Part shown: positions 1 to 7,415 of the stretch, piece by piece | Position numbering within the stretch: position 1 is the first letter of the stretch | How the letters are laid out: the number at the start of each line of letters is the position of its first letter | Source: G020350405 sp964513655 | Lineage (GTDB): Bacteria > Planctomycetota > Phycisphaerae > Sedimentisphaerales > Anaerobacaceae | DNA: 20,712 nt | NCBI GenBank assembly: GCA_964513655.1 | Contig: CAZENQ010000051.1 | Span: 1-20,712, forward strand | Reading direction: 5' to 3' | Notes under the pieces: generated by a model | What the model was told of the DNA's origin: nothing | The model's input: the letters and a program-made list of their open reading frames with translations, nothing else | Databases searched by the model: none | Position numbers and translations under genes: made by a program

Positions 1-74
1 ATTATCCCAACCCGCGCGATCGTTACGAATTTCCTTCTCGTAGCGAAGCGAAGATCCTTGAAGCGTAGCGCAGA

Positions 75-94
75 CCCCAGACTCCGATCTGGGG
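75..94. repeat. Short inverted repeat CCCCAGA-N6-TCTGGGG
   Basis: Seven-base arms (75-81 and 88-94) are perfectly complementary around a 6-base loop. The surrounding sequence has repeated GAAGCG/AAGCGTAGCG words. It looks like part of a dispersed intergenic element. No T-run follows, so a terminator role is not supported. Confidence 0.5.
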
Positions 95-112
95 CCCACT
101 CTGCTTTTTGTC

Positions 113-132
113 ATTCCTGCGGAAGCAGGAAT
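113..132. repeat. REP-like inverted repeat ATTCCTGC-GGAA-GCAGGAAT
   Basis: Eight-base perfect arms flank GGAA, embedded in GTCATTCCTGCGGAAGCAGG followed by AATCCA. From general knowledge, sequences of the form TCATTCC.GC..AAGC.GGAATCCA are a widespread dispersed intergenic repeat in many bacteria. Only one copy is visible here, so the repeat status rests on that resemblance. Confidence 0.55.
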
Positions 133-454
133 CCACTTTTGAACATTTGAATGTCACATCTCTCCAAGCGCTAGAGCCTATGATAAAAAATTTCAACAAT
201 CCCCATTTTCTCTTTCCACCCCCCGCACCTTTGATTGACACAACTACCCTCCAAAAACCTGCGTTTTTGATTGATTTTCACCCCCAAAATCTTACCCAAC
301 GTAACGCCGAGCGCATGCTAAGGGCGAATCCTCAATTAGCCCTGCCAATTGAAACATAAGAAATGCTTAACCGCGGGAAAAATCCGAAGTGATATAAACC
401 ACCGCCCCCACACACCTTACGCGACTCTGACCCGGCCCCTACAAAACCGGCGAC

Positions 455-1918
455 CTAATCGAGGTTCATCGTCATAAGAAACTCTGCATTGCTCCGGCAT
501 TTCATAAGCCTGTTTTTAAGTAGCTCGATCGCCTCAATTGGCATCAGTTCGCTAAGCACCCGTCGCAGCCGATATACAAGCTGAAGTTCCTTTGCGTCAA
601 GCAGCAATTCTTCCCTTCTGGTACCGCTTCGGCTGATGTCTATAGCAGGCCAGGTCCTTCTGTCGACCAGCCGCCTGTCAAGGTGCAGCTCCATATTACC
701 GGTCGCCTTAAACTCCTCGAAAATCACCTCGTCCATTTTTGAGCCGGTGTCAATCAATGCAGTTGCGAAGATAGTCAGTGAGCCGCCGTGTTCGACATTT
801 CTTGCTGCCCCGAAAAATTTCTTTGGATTCTGCATTGCCCCGGAATCGACGCCACCCGTCAGGATTTTACCCGAGTGCGGCTGCTCGGTATTGTAGGCGC
901 GTGCAAGACGCGTTATCGAGTCCAAGAGAATAACAACATCTTCACCGTACTCGACCAGCCGTCTCGCCTTTTCTATCACGACCTCGGCTACTTGGCAGTG
1001 ACGGGCCGCAGGCTCGTCGAAGGTCGAGCTTATCACCTCAACGTCATCGGCGGTTTTTCTCTCCATTTCTGTAACTTCTTCTGGCCGCTCATCAATAAGA
1101 AGCACTATCAGTCTCACCTCAGGATAATTTGTGCTGATGGCATTGGCTATCTTTTGTAGCAGAATTGTCTTGCCCGTTCGCGGCGGAGCGACGATAAGAC
1201 CGCGCTGGCCTTTGCCCACCGGTGTTATCAAGTCAATTATGCGCATATTTAATTCCTCTGGTGCCGTCTCCAATATGAGGCGCTCCTCCGGATGTAGCGG
1301 TGTCAGGTCACTGAATACCACCTTTTCCGCGAGCATATCCGGGTCTTCATGGTTAATGGCTTCGACACGCAGAAGGGCGAAGTACTTTTCTGAATCTTTC
1401 GGCGGCCTGATTTGCCCTGACACAAGGTTTCCGGTCCGCAGACCGAAGCGCCTGATTTGGGAAGGTGAGACATAAATATCATCCGGTGACGACAGGTAGT
1501 TATAATCCGGATTCCGCAAGAATCCATAACCGTCCGGCAGCACTTCAAGAACGCCTTCGCCGTACATCAAACCGTTTTGGCGGATACGCTCCTTGAGAAT
1601 CCTGAAGATTAAATCCTGCTTCTTAAGGGCGCTGTATTCCTGGATGTTGTCTTTCTTGGCCATGTCGTGCAACTCTGCTACGCTGAGCTTCTGCAAATCC
1701 TTTAAATACAGGTTGCCTTTTTTAATCCGCTCGTACTTGGCATGTGTGGATTCTTCTTCGGCCTTTTTGGCTTTCCGGGCTTCTTCCTCGGCAACGGCCG
1801 TGGCCGTCCCGGACTCCTGCTGTTCTGAATCCTCGCCACTTGCCTGTCCGGGTGGGGTTTGCCCCTCAGCTGGGGTCTTCTTTTTCTTCTTTTTGCGCTT
1901 TTTTGCGGATTTAGCCAT
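455..1918 (-). CDS. rho: Transcription termination factor Rho
   Basis: Hexameric RNA-dependent ATPase/helicase that ends transcription at Rho-dependent sites in the cytoplasm. The 487-residue product has a Lys-rich, low-complexity N-terminal extension (about 1-65, with a run of six Lys near residue 9), then the Rho N-terminal helical domain and the RNA-binding cold-shock-like domain (about 68-195; YGFLR near 131). The ATPase core follows: Walker A APPRTGKT at 244-251, Walker B VVILLD at 328-333, the Q-loop region LTGGVDSGAMQNPK and the R-loop region ALIDTGSKMDE. The E. coli protein is about 419 residues; the extra length is the N-terminal insert. ATG start with AAGGAGT (complement of 1923-1929) just upstream. 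It lies 151 bases downstream of coaE, same strand, possibly cotranscribed. Identification is secure. Confidence 0.98.
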   Translation of the reverse strand: MAKSAKKRKKKKKKTPAEGQTPPGQASGEDSEQQESGTATAVAEEEARKAKKAEEESTHAKYERIKKGNLYLKDLQKLSVAELHDMAKKDNIQEYSALKKQDLIFRILKERIRQNGLMYGEGVLEVLPDGYGFLRNPDYNYLSSPDDIYVSPSQIRRFGLRTGNLVSGQIRPPKDSEKYFALLRVEAINHEDPDMLAEKVVFSDLTPLHPEERLILETAPEELNMRIIDLITPVGKGQRGLIVAPPRTGKTILLQKIANAISTNYPEVRLIVLLIDERPEEVTEMERKTADDVEVISSTFDEPAARHCQVAEVVIEKARRLVEYGEDVVILLDSITRLARAYNTEQPHSGKILTGGVDSGAMQNPKKFFGAARNVEHGGSLTIFATALIDTGSKMDEVIFEEFKATGNMELHLDRRLVDRRTWPAIDISRSGTRREELLLDAKELQLVYRLRRVLSELMPIEAIELLKNRLMKCRSNAEFLMTMNLD

Positions 1919-2069
1919 AATTACTCCTTTTGCGTCTTGTGAGACTTCTGTGATTTACCTGAAAAACCTTCCCGTAGGAATTCAATAGGATTTGAATTTT
2001 GAACAGAATTAAAGTTAATATATCAAAATGCGTATTACTCTGCAAGCGTTTTTTTATGGGAAACCCCGC

Positions 2070-2687
2070 TTACCCATTATCCGTAATATATGAGAAAGCC
2101 TTGGCAACTTGCTCAGCCAAGGCCGAGAAGCCAGAATTGTTGTCAATGATATTGTCGGCGAGGGCAACCTTTTTGTCCAGAGAAATCTGAAAATTTTCTC
2201 GAATTTTATGCTGATTTTCGTCAAGTACCCCGATTTTTTTGGCCCTTTCCACCCTTAATTGCGGTTCACAGTCCACGAAAATCAGCTTGTTGCACCGCTT
2301 AGACCACCCGACTTCCACCAGAAGCGGCATATCCAGAACAATGGCCTTGACCTGATTTTGACCATTATATTGCTTTATAAGCTCCTCAGCCCGCTGGAGG
2401 ACGGGAGGATGGATGATCTTGTTAAGTGCTGATAGCTTCTCGGCGTCGGCAAAAGCAATATCAGCTAATTTCCCGTGGTCAATTTTCCCCGCCGAGTCCA
2501 GGATGACTTGGCCGAAAGAGGTGACTACTCGTTCTCGTAAACTAGGCTCATCGAGAAGTTCATGGGCTATTTTATCGGCATCGATTATTGCGCAGCCTAA
2601 TTTACCAAACTCAGCGGCAACGGTGCTTTTGCCCGAGCCCAGACCACCCAAAATTCCTATTATTGGTTTTCTCTTGGGGTCGTCCAC
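2070..2687 (-). CDS. coaE: Dephospho-CoA kinase
   Basis: Last step of coenzyme A biosynthesis: ATP-dependent phosphorylation of the 3'-hydroxyl of dephospho-CoA. The 205-residue length is normal for the family. Visible features are the P-loop GGLGSGKST near residues 14-22, the DADKIAH motif that follows the first strand, and PLLVEVGW in the middle of the protein where CoaE has its conserved PLL(F/V)E segment. The start is GTG at 2685-2687: going upstream in frame, the first stop lies about 20 bases away with no better start codon between. No good Shine-Dalgarno sequence is visible. It is followed by rho on the same strand, separated by 151 bases that hold no other gene. Confidence 0.95.
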   Translation of the reverse strand: MDDPKRKPIIGILGGLGSGKSTVAAEFGKLGCAIIDADKIAHELLDEPSLRERVVTSFGQVILDSAGKIDHGKLADIAFADAEKLSALNKIIHPPVLQRAEELIKQYNGQNQVKAIVLDMPLLVEVGWSKRCNKLIFVDCEPQLRVERAKKIGVLDENQHKIRENFQISLDKKVALADNIIDNNSGFSALAEQVAKAFSYITDNG

Positions 2688-2845
2688 AGCTATGCAGTTT
2701 AATAATCAACGTGAGGCTGGTCAAGGAAATAACTGTCTTGCACCGGGAGGACCCAAACGCGTTTATCGCCCGACACTAAGATCCGTAAAAAGTCAGGAAC
2801 TGAATCTTTGCGTGATTGCAGAATTGGGACTGCTTTGCTTGGCGT

Positions 2846-4633
2846 TTATACCTTGGTGGTAACGCTGTCGGCGTGCCGTTTGCGCTGGGCATTTTGCAAA
2901 CTGCCCAATAGGTAGTTTTTTACAACTATGTCCCAGCTCATGTCTTTTGCCAGCGAATAGCCGGTTTGAATCATACTTTCCGTTTCGGATTCGCTTTTGG
3001 GCAACCGGGAGCATATCTGCATCGCGACCTTCCGGCTGACAGCCTCTTCTATATGGTCGCGCACAGGCTGATCAATCTGCAGCAAATCCTCAATATCACC
3101 GTAGTCCCTGCTTTCCAGGTCGGTGTAGTCGGCGACAATAACGTTCGTGACATTTCCTCCGTTCGTTGCGTCCCGCAGAAAACCACCACAACCGCACACA
3201 CTGCTGAACACGCATATCCCACCGAAGGTCAGCGATTCGAGCTGGGCGATGCCGAACGGCTCATAAATGCTTTGACCGAATTCAACATCGCTTCCTCTAC
3301 GGATATCCACAAACTCCATATCCTTCGGCATCCTTTTGCCGCACTTGTTCGGTTCGAACCCGAACTGGTTGATAAAAATAATTTTTATGTTGCGGCTTCT
3401 CGCATTAAATTCCTGCACCGCAGTGTAAAAATTTGCCTCACCTCCGGAAAGGTCGGGCAGCCCCTCACGGTGGGCGACCGGCCAGTTGTAAGCGGCCTCC
3501 ATATTATATATGTCGTGGCTGTGCCTTTGTGATGCCTCTGTCGAAAGTACAAAAAATACCGCGGTTTTGCCTTGAGTCCTAAACTCTTCTTCTACCTTGT
3601 AAAGCACGCGCAAATCGCGCCACAGCCCTTTGCTCTGCACTAATCTAGTTACGTGTGTAAATACGAAGTCCGGTTTATAGCCTAACAGTTTTTCACAATA
3701 CAGCTGCAGTTTCTCTTTGGACCGCAACTTCTCCGCAAGGCTTATCTGATAGGCCGGTACGCCGTTGTAAACTATGTCGATATCAACGACTTCAAATTCT
3801 GGTGCCAGGAACCGCAACTCTTCAACTACATAATCCCCCACCGCACATATGGAGTCACAATACCGTGAAGCTTCTACAAGGGCGTGTTTAAAGTACGAGT
3901 ACTGCTCTCCGAACACCTCGTTGACGTAGAGTCTATTTTCGTGGGCCCGCTTGATGACATTATAAAACATTGTGTCGTGGCCGCGGTGTTTTTCTACGAT
4001 GCGGCGCATTGTCGCTACTTCGTGAGCATAAAAGACGGTCTTAAAATCAGAGGTCGGCTCGAGAATGGCCGCAAGTGCTGTTGGCATTCCCATGAATTCG
4101 TGAGAAATTATCGTTGTCGAACCCTTGACCGTACAGATTGCCTTTAGCGCCGCAATTGCTGCAGGTGCGAGTCTTACATATTGCTCATATTCCCATAGAT
4201 TTTCATACAAATCACTGCGAATGCCAAACTCTTCAAACAGACGTCTCTTGAATTCGTTAATGGCTACCTTATCTGTATGTGTCACATCTATAAGCAGTAC
4301 CTCAGGCGAGCTTTTTATACCTGATTGCTTATCAACGAATGTGCGTCTGCCATAAACGATGCCCACGTTGTATGAATCCTCGATTTTTCGGAATGCCGGG
4401 GCGTACCCTGTATTCACAAATCCGTCCACGGATGAATAAAGAACCTCGCTGTTGTCACCAAGCCGCTCTGATGCAGGGCCGTCGGTGGTAAACAGTGGGC
4501 CGATAAGAATCGAGCGATCAACAGCCTCAAGATAAGAATTACAGGTGAAAAAACCTTGAAGGACGGCACCTATGCCGCCGATTTTCCCCACCGCTTCATG
4601 TGTAACATGTGCTACGGTTCTTTCGTTGGCCAT
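2846..4633 (-). CDS. GT-B glycosyltransferase, glycogen-synthase-like
   Basis: Predicted cytoplasmic glycosyltransferase of 595 residues. The N-terminal GKIGGIGAVLQG (16-27) matches the nucleotide-sugar loop of GT-B glycogen/starch synthases. RLVQSKG (330-336) is the usual Arg/Lys pair region of the second Rossmann domain. EPFGIAQLE (458-466) is the E-x7-E motif of retaining GT-B enzymes, followed by a Cys/Gly-rich segment (SSVCGCGGF). Length and motifs suggest glycogen or alpha-glucan synthesis, but acceptor and donor cannot be read from sequence. The start is the ATG at 4631-4633: GGAAGGAAA sits 7-15 bases upstream, whereas the longer TTG start (4654) would place that ribosome site inside the gene. 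It lies upstream of coaE on the same strand, 158 bases away. Confidence 0.8.
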   Translation of the reverse strand: MANERTVAHVTHEAVGKIGGIGAVLQGFFTCNSYLEAVDRSILIGPLFTTDGPASERLGDNSEVLYSSVDGFVNTGYAPAFRKIEDSYNVGIVYGRRTFVDKQSGIKSSPEVLLIDVTHTDKVAINEFKRRLFEEFGIRSDLYENLWEYEQYVRLAPAAIAALKAICTVKGSTTIISHEFMGMPTALAAILEPTSDFKTVFYAHEVATMRRIVEKHRGHDTMFYNVIKRAHENRLYVNEVFGEQYSYFKHALVEASRYCDSICAVGDYVVEELRFLAPEFEVVDIDIVYNGVPAYQISLAEKLRSKEKLQLYCEKLLGYKPDFVFTHVTRLVQSKGLWRDLRVLYKVEEEFRTQGKTAVFFVLSTEASQRHSHDIYNMEAAYNWPVAHREGLPDLSGGEANFYTAVQEFNARSRNIKIIFINQFGFEPNKCGKRMPKDMEFVDIRRGSDVEFGQSIYEPFGIAQLESLTFGGICVFSSVCGCGGFLRDATNGGNVTNVIVADYTDLESRDYGDIEDLLQIDQPVRDHIEEAVSRKVAMQICSRLPKSESETESMIQTGYSLAKDMSWDIVVKNYLLGSLQNAQRKRHADSVTTKV

Positions 4634-4851
4634 GATAAATTTCCTTCCAACCAAGTTGCAGTACGAAACTCCACCAAGTTGTTTTTATAACTTCCATATA
4701 AAATATAAGAAATAATCTTGTTTTGGGCCAAATTGGAGGGCCTTGCCCGGCCTGTTAATCTTTATAGACCGGAAAAATCGCCGTAGATTTGCAAATTGGG
4801 GGTATTTTTTGAGACCTTCGAGCCAGCCTTGAAAATATTTCCTGCGCTGAG

Positions 4852-5361
4852 TCAGCTTATTTTGTTGCGCAACGTTCTTATCAGGCCCGAAAGCACTTGC
4901 GGGGGGATATCGGCCAACTCCGGTTCGGGTATTTCGCTAAGTGCTATTTTGTCAAGAACCTCTAAGGCTCTGTTGCCGTAGGGTACAATTGCATTTGAAA
5001 GTCTCTCGGCCTGATCCAGGTCGCCATCGGCCATTTGCCGTAGATAAAGGATTATTTCTTTTGTCAATTCTTTATCACTTGCATCAGATGCTAATGGGGC
5101 AATTTCAGCCTCAGCTGAGTCTTCCGGGATGTCTTTTTCATTCAATATCTCTTGTTCCACTTGGTGAGTCTCGGCCAGTAGACGCCTCTGTTCTGCTAAG
5201 GCGCTTTCATCTATCGGTGCGAGCTTAAGCTCTTCATCTGAGTCCAGACCGGGAACGTATACTTTATTACGGCATGCAGGGCACTTGCCCCACTTGCCGC
5301 CGGCGCTATCAGGTGCTTCTATCTTTTTGCCGCAATGGTCACAATGAAACGCTATGGTCAT
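4852..5361 (-). CDS. Small N-terminal zinc-ribbon protein, function unknown
   Basis: The 169-residue product starts with a zinc-ribbon pattern, FHCDHCGKKI then GKCPACRNK, giving Cys7, Cys10, Cys27 and Cys30. Acidic linker sequence follows (about 38-100), then a helical C-terminal part. No catalytic motif is recognised. Proteins with this N-terminus (CxxCGxxxxAPxxxxGxxxxCPxC) are frequent in planctomycetes and generally unassigned. It follows queF by 21 bases on the same strand, so the two are probably cotranscribed. That adjacency is the only clue and does not establish a role in queuosine synthesis. Confidence 0.7.
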   Translation of the reverse strand: MTIAFHCDHCGKKIEAPDSAGGKWGKCPACRNKVYVPGLDSDEELKLAPIDESALAEQRRLLAETHQVEQEILNEKDIPEDSAEAEIAPLASDASDKELTKEIILYLRQMADGDLDQAERLSNAIVPYGNRALEVLDKIALSEIPEPELADIPPQVLSGLIRTLRNKIS

Positions 5362-5382
5362 TTTACTACCCCTAATCTTTAA

Positions 5383-5736
5383 TCATTTATTAGGCTTATA
5401 TTCCGCAACCACGTCCGTAGTTATCCCGCCACGGGGCCTGAAGTGCGAGGTGATTTTCATCCAGCGCGGCTTACAGGCACCGGACAAATCATCCAGGATG
5501 TCGTTTGTCAGAGCTTCGTAGAAAATGCCCTTGTTGCGGTAGCTCTGCATATAGAACTTCAGGCTCTTTAGCTCAATGCAGAGCTTGTCGGGACAATATT
5601 CGATAACTATCTCGCCGAAGTCCGGCTGGCCAGTGCGCGGACAAACGCTGGTGAATTCAGGACATCTGATTGTCACACAATAGTCCCGCTCGGGATGAGG
5701 GTTCTCGAACAATTCCAACTCAGGCTTTTTACTCAT
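5383..5736 (-). CDS. queF: NADPH-dependent preQ0 reductase (7-cyano-7-deazaguanine reductase)
   Basis: Reduces the nitrile of preQ0 to the aminomethyl group of preQ1, the base inserted into GUN-anticodon tRNAs on the way to queuosine. The 117 residues fit the single-domain, type I QueF. EFTSVCPRTGQPDF carries the nucleophilic Cys32 and the conserved Asp39 with the family spacing of seven. ELKSLKFYMQSYRN (55-68) is the QueF motif. The residue before the conserved Glu74 is Tyr (IFYE), where the B. subtilis enzyme has His (FHE). I recall Tyr occurring in other QueF proteins, so this is probably a tolerated variant. It diverges from queC across 72 bases, and the zinc-ribbon gene follows it. Confidence 0.95.
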   Translation of the reverse strand: MSKKPELELFENPHPERDYCVTIRCPEFTSVCPRTGQPDFGEIVIEYCPDKLCIELKSLKFYMQSYRNKGIFYEALTNDILDDLSGACKPRWMKITSHFRPRGGITTDVVAEYKPNK

Positions 5737-5770
5737 TTTGTTGGGCCTCGCAAAAGTCCCGCTGAACCAA

Positions 5771-5776
5771 TATAAT
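5771..5776 (+). promoter_or_regulatory. Candidate -10 box (TATAAT) for queCE
   Basis: A perfect TATAAT lies 33 bases before the chosen queC start in the queF/queC divergent gap. No matching -35 hexamer is present at 16-18 bases, so this is only a partial promoter call. I saw no preQ1-riboswitch-like hairpin and A-rich tail in the short leader. Confidence 0.35.
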
Positions 5777-5808
5777 ACATATCGGTTACTTTGGCAAGGC
5801 CAGGTGTA

Positions 5809-6510
5809 ATGGTGAAAAAGAATAAAAGGGCGGTTGTTCTGTTAAGTGGAGGTCTTGATTCAGCTACGACTTTGGCCATTGCTCTCAGCAAAGGTTTCCA
5901 AGTGTTTGGTTTGACCTTCAGGTATGGTCAGCGGCACAGGCGCGAAATCGAGGCCGCGAAAAAAGTGGCCGAGTCTATGGACATAATTGAGTATCGCTGC
6001 ATTGACATTGATTTAGTCGGCTTTGGCGGCTCAGCCCTGACTGATTCGGCTATCCAAGTGCCGAAGTCCAGAGCTGAATTGGGTGATCCGGACCAAATAC
6101 CGCTGACCTATGTGCCCGCCCGAAACACGATATTTTTAAGTTACGCGCTTGCCTGGGCAGAAGTGCTTGGTGCATTCGATATTTTCATAGGTGCGAACAC
6201 GACCGATTACAGCGGCTATCCTGACTGCCGGGCTGAGTTTATGGCTGCCTTTGAAAAAACCGCCAACCTGGCCACTGCTGCCGCCGTCAAAGGCGAAGGC
6301 CAATACCGCATCCATACCCCAATTATGAATATGACAAAAGCTCAGATTATTCTCAGGGGCGTAGAACTCGGTGTGGATTACTCCCTGACACACAGTTGCT
6401 ACGACCCGGACCAATACGGCAGAAGCTGTGGCCGATGCGATGCCTGCAGATTGAGATTAAAGGGCTTTACCGAAGCGGGCCTGAAAGACCCTATTGAGTA
6501 CGTAAAATGA
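5809..6510 (+). CDS. queC: 7-cyano-7-deazaguanine (preQ0) synthase
   Basis: ATP-dependent enzyme converting 7-carboxy-7-deazaguanine plus ammonia to preQ0, the substrate of QueF. The product is 233 residues from the ATG at 5809. The PP-loop SGGLDSATT begins at residue 13, the mid-protein segment YVPARNTIFLSYALAWAE is a QueC signature, and the zinc site SCYDPDQYGRSCGRCDAC supplies Cys197, Cys207, Cys210 and Cys213. A longer TTG start at 5791 is possible but adds only MARPGV, which is not family-like. An AGG lies just before the ATG. The stop overlaps the queE start (ATGA at 6507-6510), indicating translational coupling. Confidence 0.96.
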   Translation: MVKKNKRAVVLLSGGLDSATTLAIALSKGFQVFGLTFRYGQRHRREIEAAKKVAESMDIIEYRCIDIDLVGFGGSALTDSAIQVPKSRAELGDPDQIPLTYVPARNTIFLSYALAWAEVLGAFDIFIGANTTDYSGYPDCRAEFMAAFEKTANLATAAAVKGEGQYRIHTPIMNMTKAQIILRGVELGVDYSLTHSCYDPDQYGRSCGRCDACRLRLKGFTEAGLKDPIEYVK

Positions 6511-7187
6511 GAATAAGCGAAATCTTTTATTCTTTACAGGGCGAGGGGTTTCTGGCTGGTGTCCCCAGCGTATTCGTGCGGTTGGCAGGATGCCCCTTAC
6601 GATGCAGGTGGTGCGACACAAAGTATGGATGGGACGAAACAGCAGGGGCCCATTACAGTATTGCTACGATAATCCAAACCGTTCAGCAATGGCCCTGCAA
6701 ATTCGTGGTAATGACCGGCGGTGAGCCGATGGTAAACTCAGACTTGCCTGAGCTTGCCCAAAATCTGAAAACCTCCGTCAAGCATATAACTATCGAAACT
6801 GCCGGCATTGCATTCATATCGGATATACCCTGCGACTTAATGAGCATCAGCCCGAAATTGAGTAACTCGACACCGGCCGACCCTGCCCTTGCTGCGATTC
6901 ACGAGGACTCGAGATTGGATACAGCGGTCTTAGGTGAGTTGATTGATAATTATGAATATCAGCTAAAATTTATCGTGGATTCACAGGATGATTTGCCGGA
7001 GATACAGCAAACAATAGAAGAAATAGGAAATGTCGACCCAGAGAAAGTGATGTTGATGCCCCAGGCCGAGACACGAGAGGAACTCCTGGCTAAATCACCA
7101 ATGATAGCTGATATGTGTAAACACACCGGCTTTGCCTTCTCGCCACGTCTGCAGATTCTACTCTGGGACGATGAAAGAGGTATGTAG
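6507..7187 (+). CDS. queE: 7-carboxy-7-deazaguanine synthase (radical SAM)
   Basis: Radical-SAM ring contraction of 6-carboxytetrahydropterin to 7-carboxy-7-deazaguanine, the step before QueC. The 226-residue product has the N-terminal IFYSLQGEGFLAG segment that binds substrate in QueE proteins, the iron-sulphur cluster motif CPLRCRWC (Cys29, Cys33, Cys36) and the SAM-binding GGEP at 71-74. Its ATG overlaps the queC stop by four bases. QueD, which makes its substrate, is not in this window and should be encoded elsewhere. The C-terminal FSPRLQILLWDDERGM is typical of the family. Confidence 0.95.
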   Translation: MRISEIFYSLQGEGFLAGVPSVFVRLAGCPLRCRWCDTKYGWDETAGAHYSIATIIQTVQQWPCKFVVMTGGEPMVNSDLPELAQNLKTSVKHITIETAGIAFISDIPCDLMSISPKLSNSTPADPALAAIHEDSRLDTAVLGELIDNYEYQLKFIVDSQDDLPEIQQTIEEIGNVDPEKVMLMPQAETREELLAKSPMIADMCKHTGFAFSPRLQILLWDDERGM

Positions 7188-7226
7188 TCGATTTGAATTG
7201 CCGCTTTTCTATTCCAGACTTCTCGA

Positions 7227-7255
7227 TTGACAACTAATGGTCAATAATCAATAAT
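7227..7255 (+). promoter_or_regulatory. Sigma-70-type promoter for tRNA-Leu
   Basis: TTGACA at 7227-7232, a 17-base spacer, then AATAAT at 7250-7255 (one mismatch to TATAAT). It ends 24 bases before the mature tRNA 5' end, so transcription would begin within a short leader. It matches the spacing expected for an independently transcribed tRNA. Confidence 0.65.
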
Positions 7256-7279
7256 TAGCTGTAAATAGCAAATATGAAG

Positions 7280-7363
7280 GCCCGGGTGGCGGAATAGGCA
7301 GACGCGCTAGCTTGAGGGGCTAGTCCGCTTAGGCGGGTGCTGGTTCGAATCCAGTCCCGGGCA
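7280..7363 (+). tRNA. tRNA-Leu (anticodon GAG)
   Basis: The acceptor stem pairs GCCCGGG (7280-7286) with CCCGGGC (7356-7362), with discriminator A at 7363. The anticodon stem CTAGC/GCTAG encloses loop TTGAGGG, with GAG at 7314-7316. A long variable arm (CCGCTTAGGCGGG) marks a class II tRNA, consistent with leucine. The T arm contains GGTTCGAATCC. The 3' CCA is not encoded, so it must be added after transcription. Confidence 0.95.
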
Positions 7364-7415
7364 GTGTGCTCAATTTACCATAGACTGGTTTTGGTTCGTT
7401 CGAGATAATCAATTA

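Larger units (their letters stand above)
1..454. other. Repeat-bearing spacer without a gene
   Basis: No convincing coding region is seen. The stretch contains two compact inverted repeats (75-94 and 113-132) and A/C-rich sequence downstream of rho. Open frames on both strands here are short, and one is built partly from the 113-132 repeat, so I do not call them genes. No clear hairpin-plus-T-run terminator for rho is visible. Confidence 0.6.

Noticed and set aside
23..359. Short open frames on both strands at the left end
   Set aside because: They are built over dispersed inverted repeats, have no ribosome sites, and overlap each other.
788..1988. Open frames antisense to rho (123, 114 and 131 codons)
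   Set aside because: Shadows of a secure, conserved gene on the other strand; they resemble no family.
2966..3532. 188-codon frame antisense to the glycosyltransferase
   Set aside because: The other strand encodes conserved GT-B motifs throughout; no independent start signal.
4665..4690. Possible minus-strand sigma-54 promoter before the glycosyltransferase
   Set aside because: GG and GC are one base too far apart, a spacing sigma-54 does not tolerate.
5737..5808. preQ1 riboswitch ahead of the queuosine genes
   Set aside because: The gap is short and lacks the small hairpin followed by an A-rich tail expected for that class.
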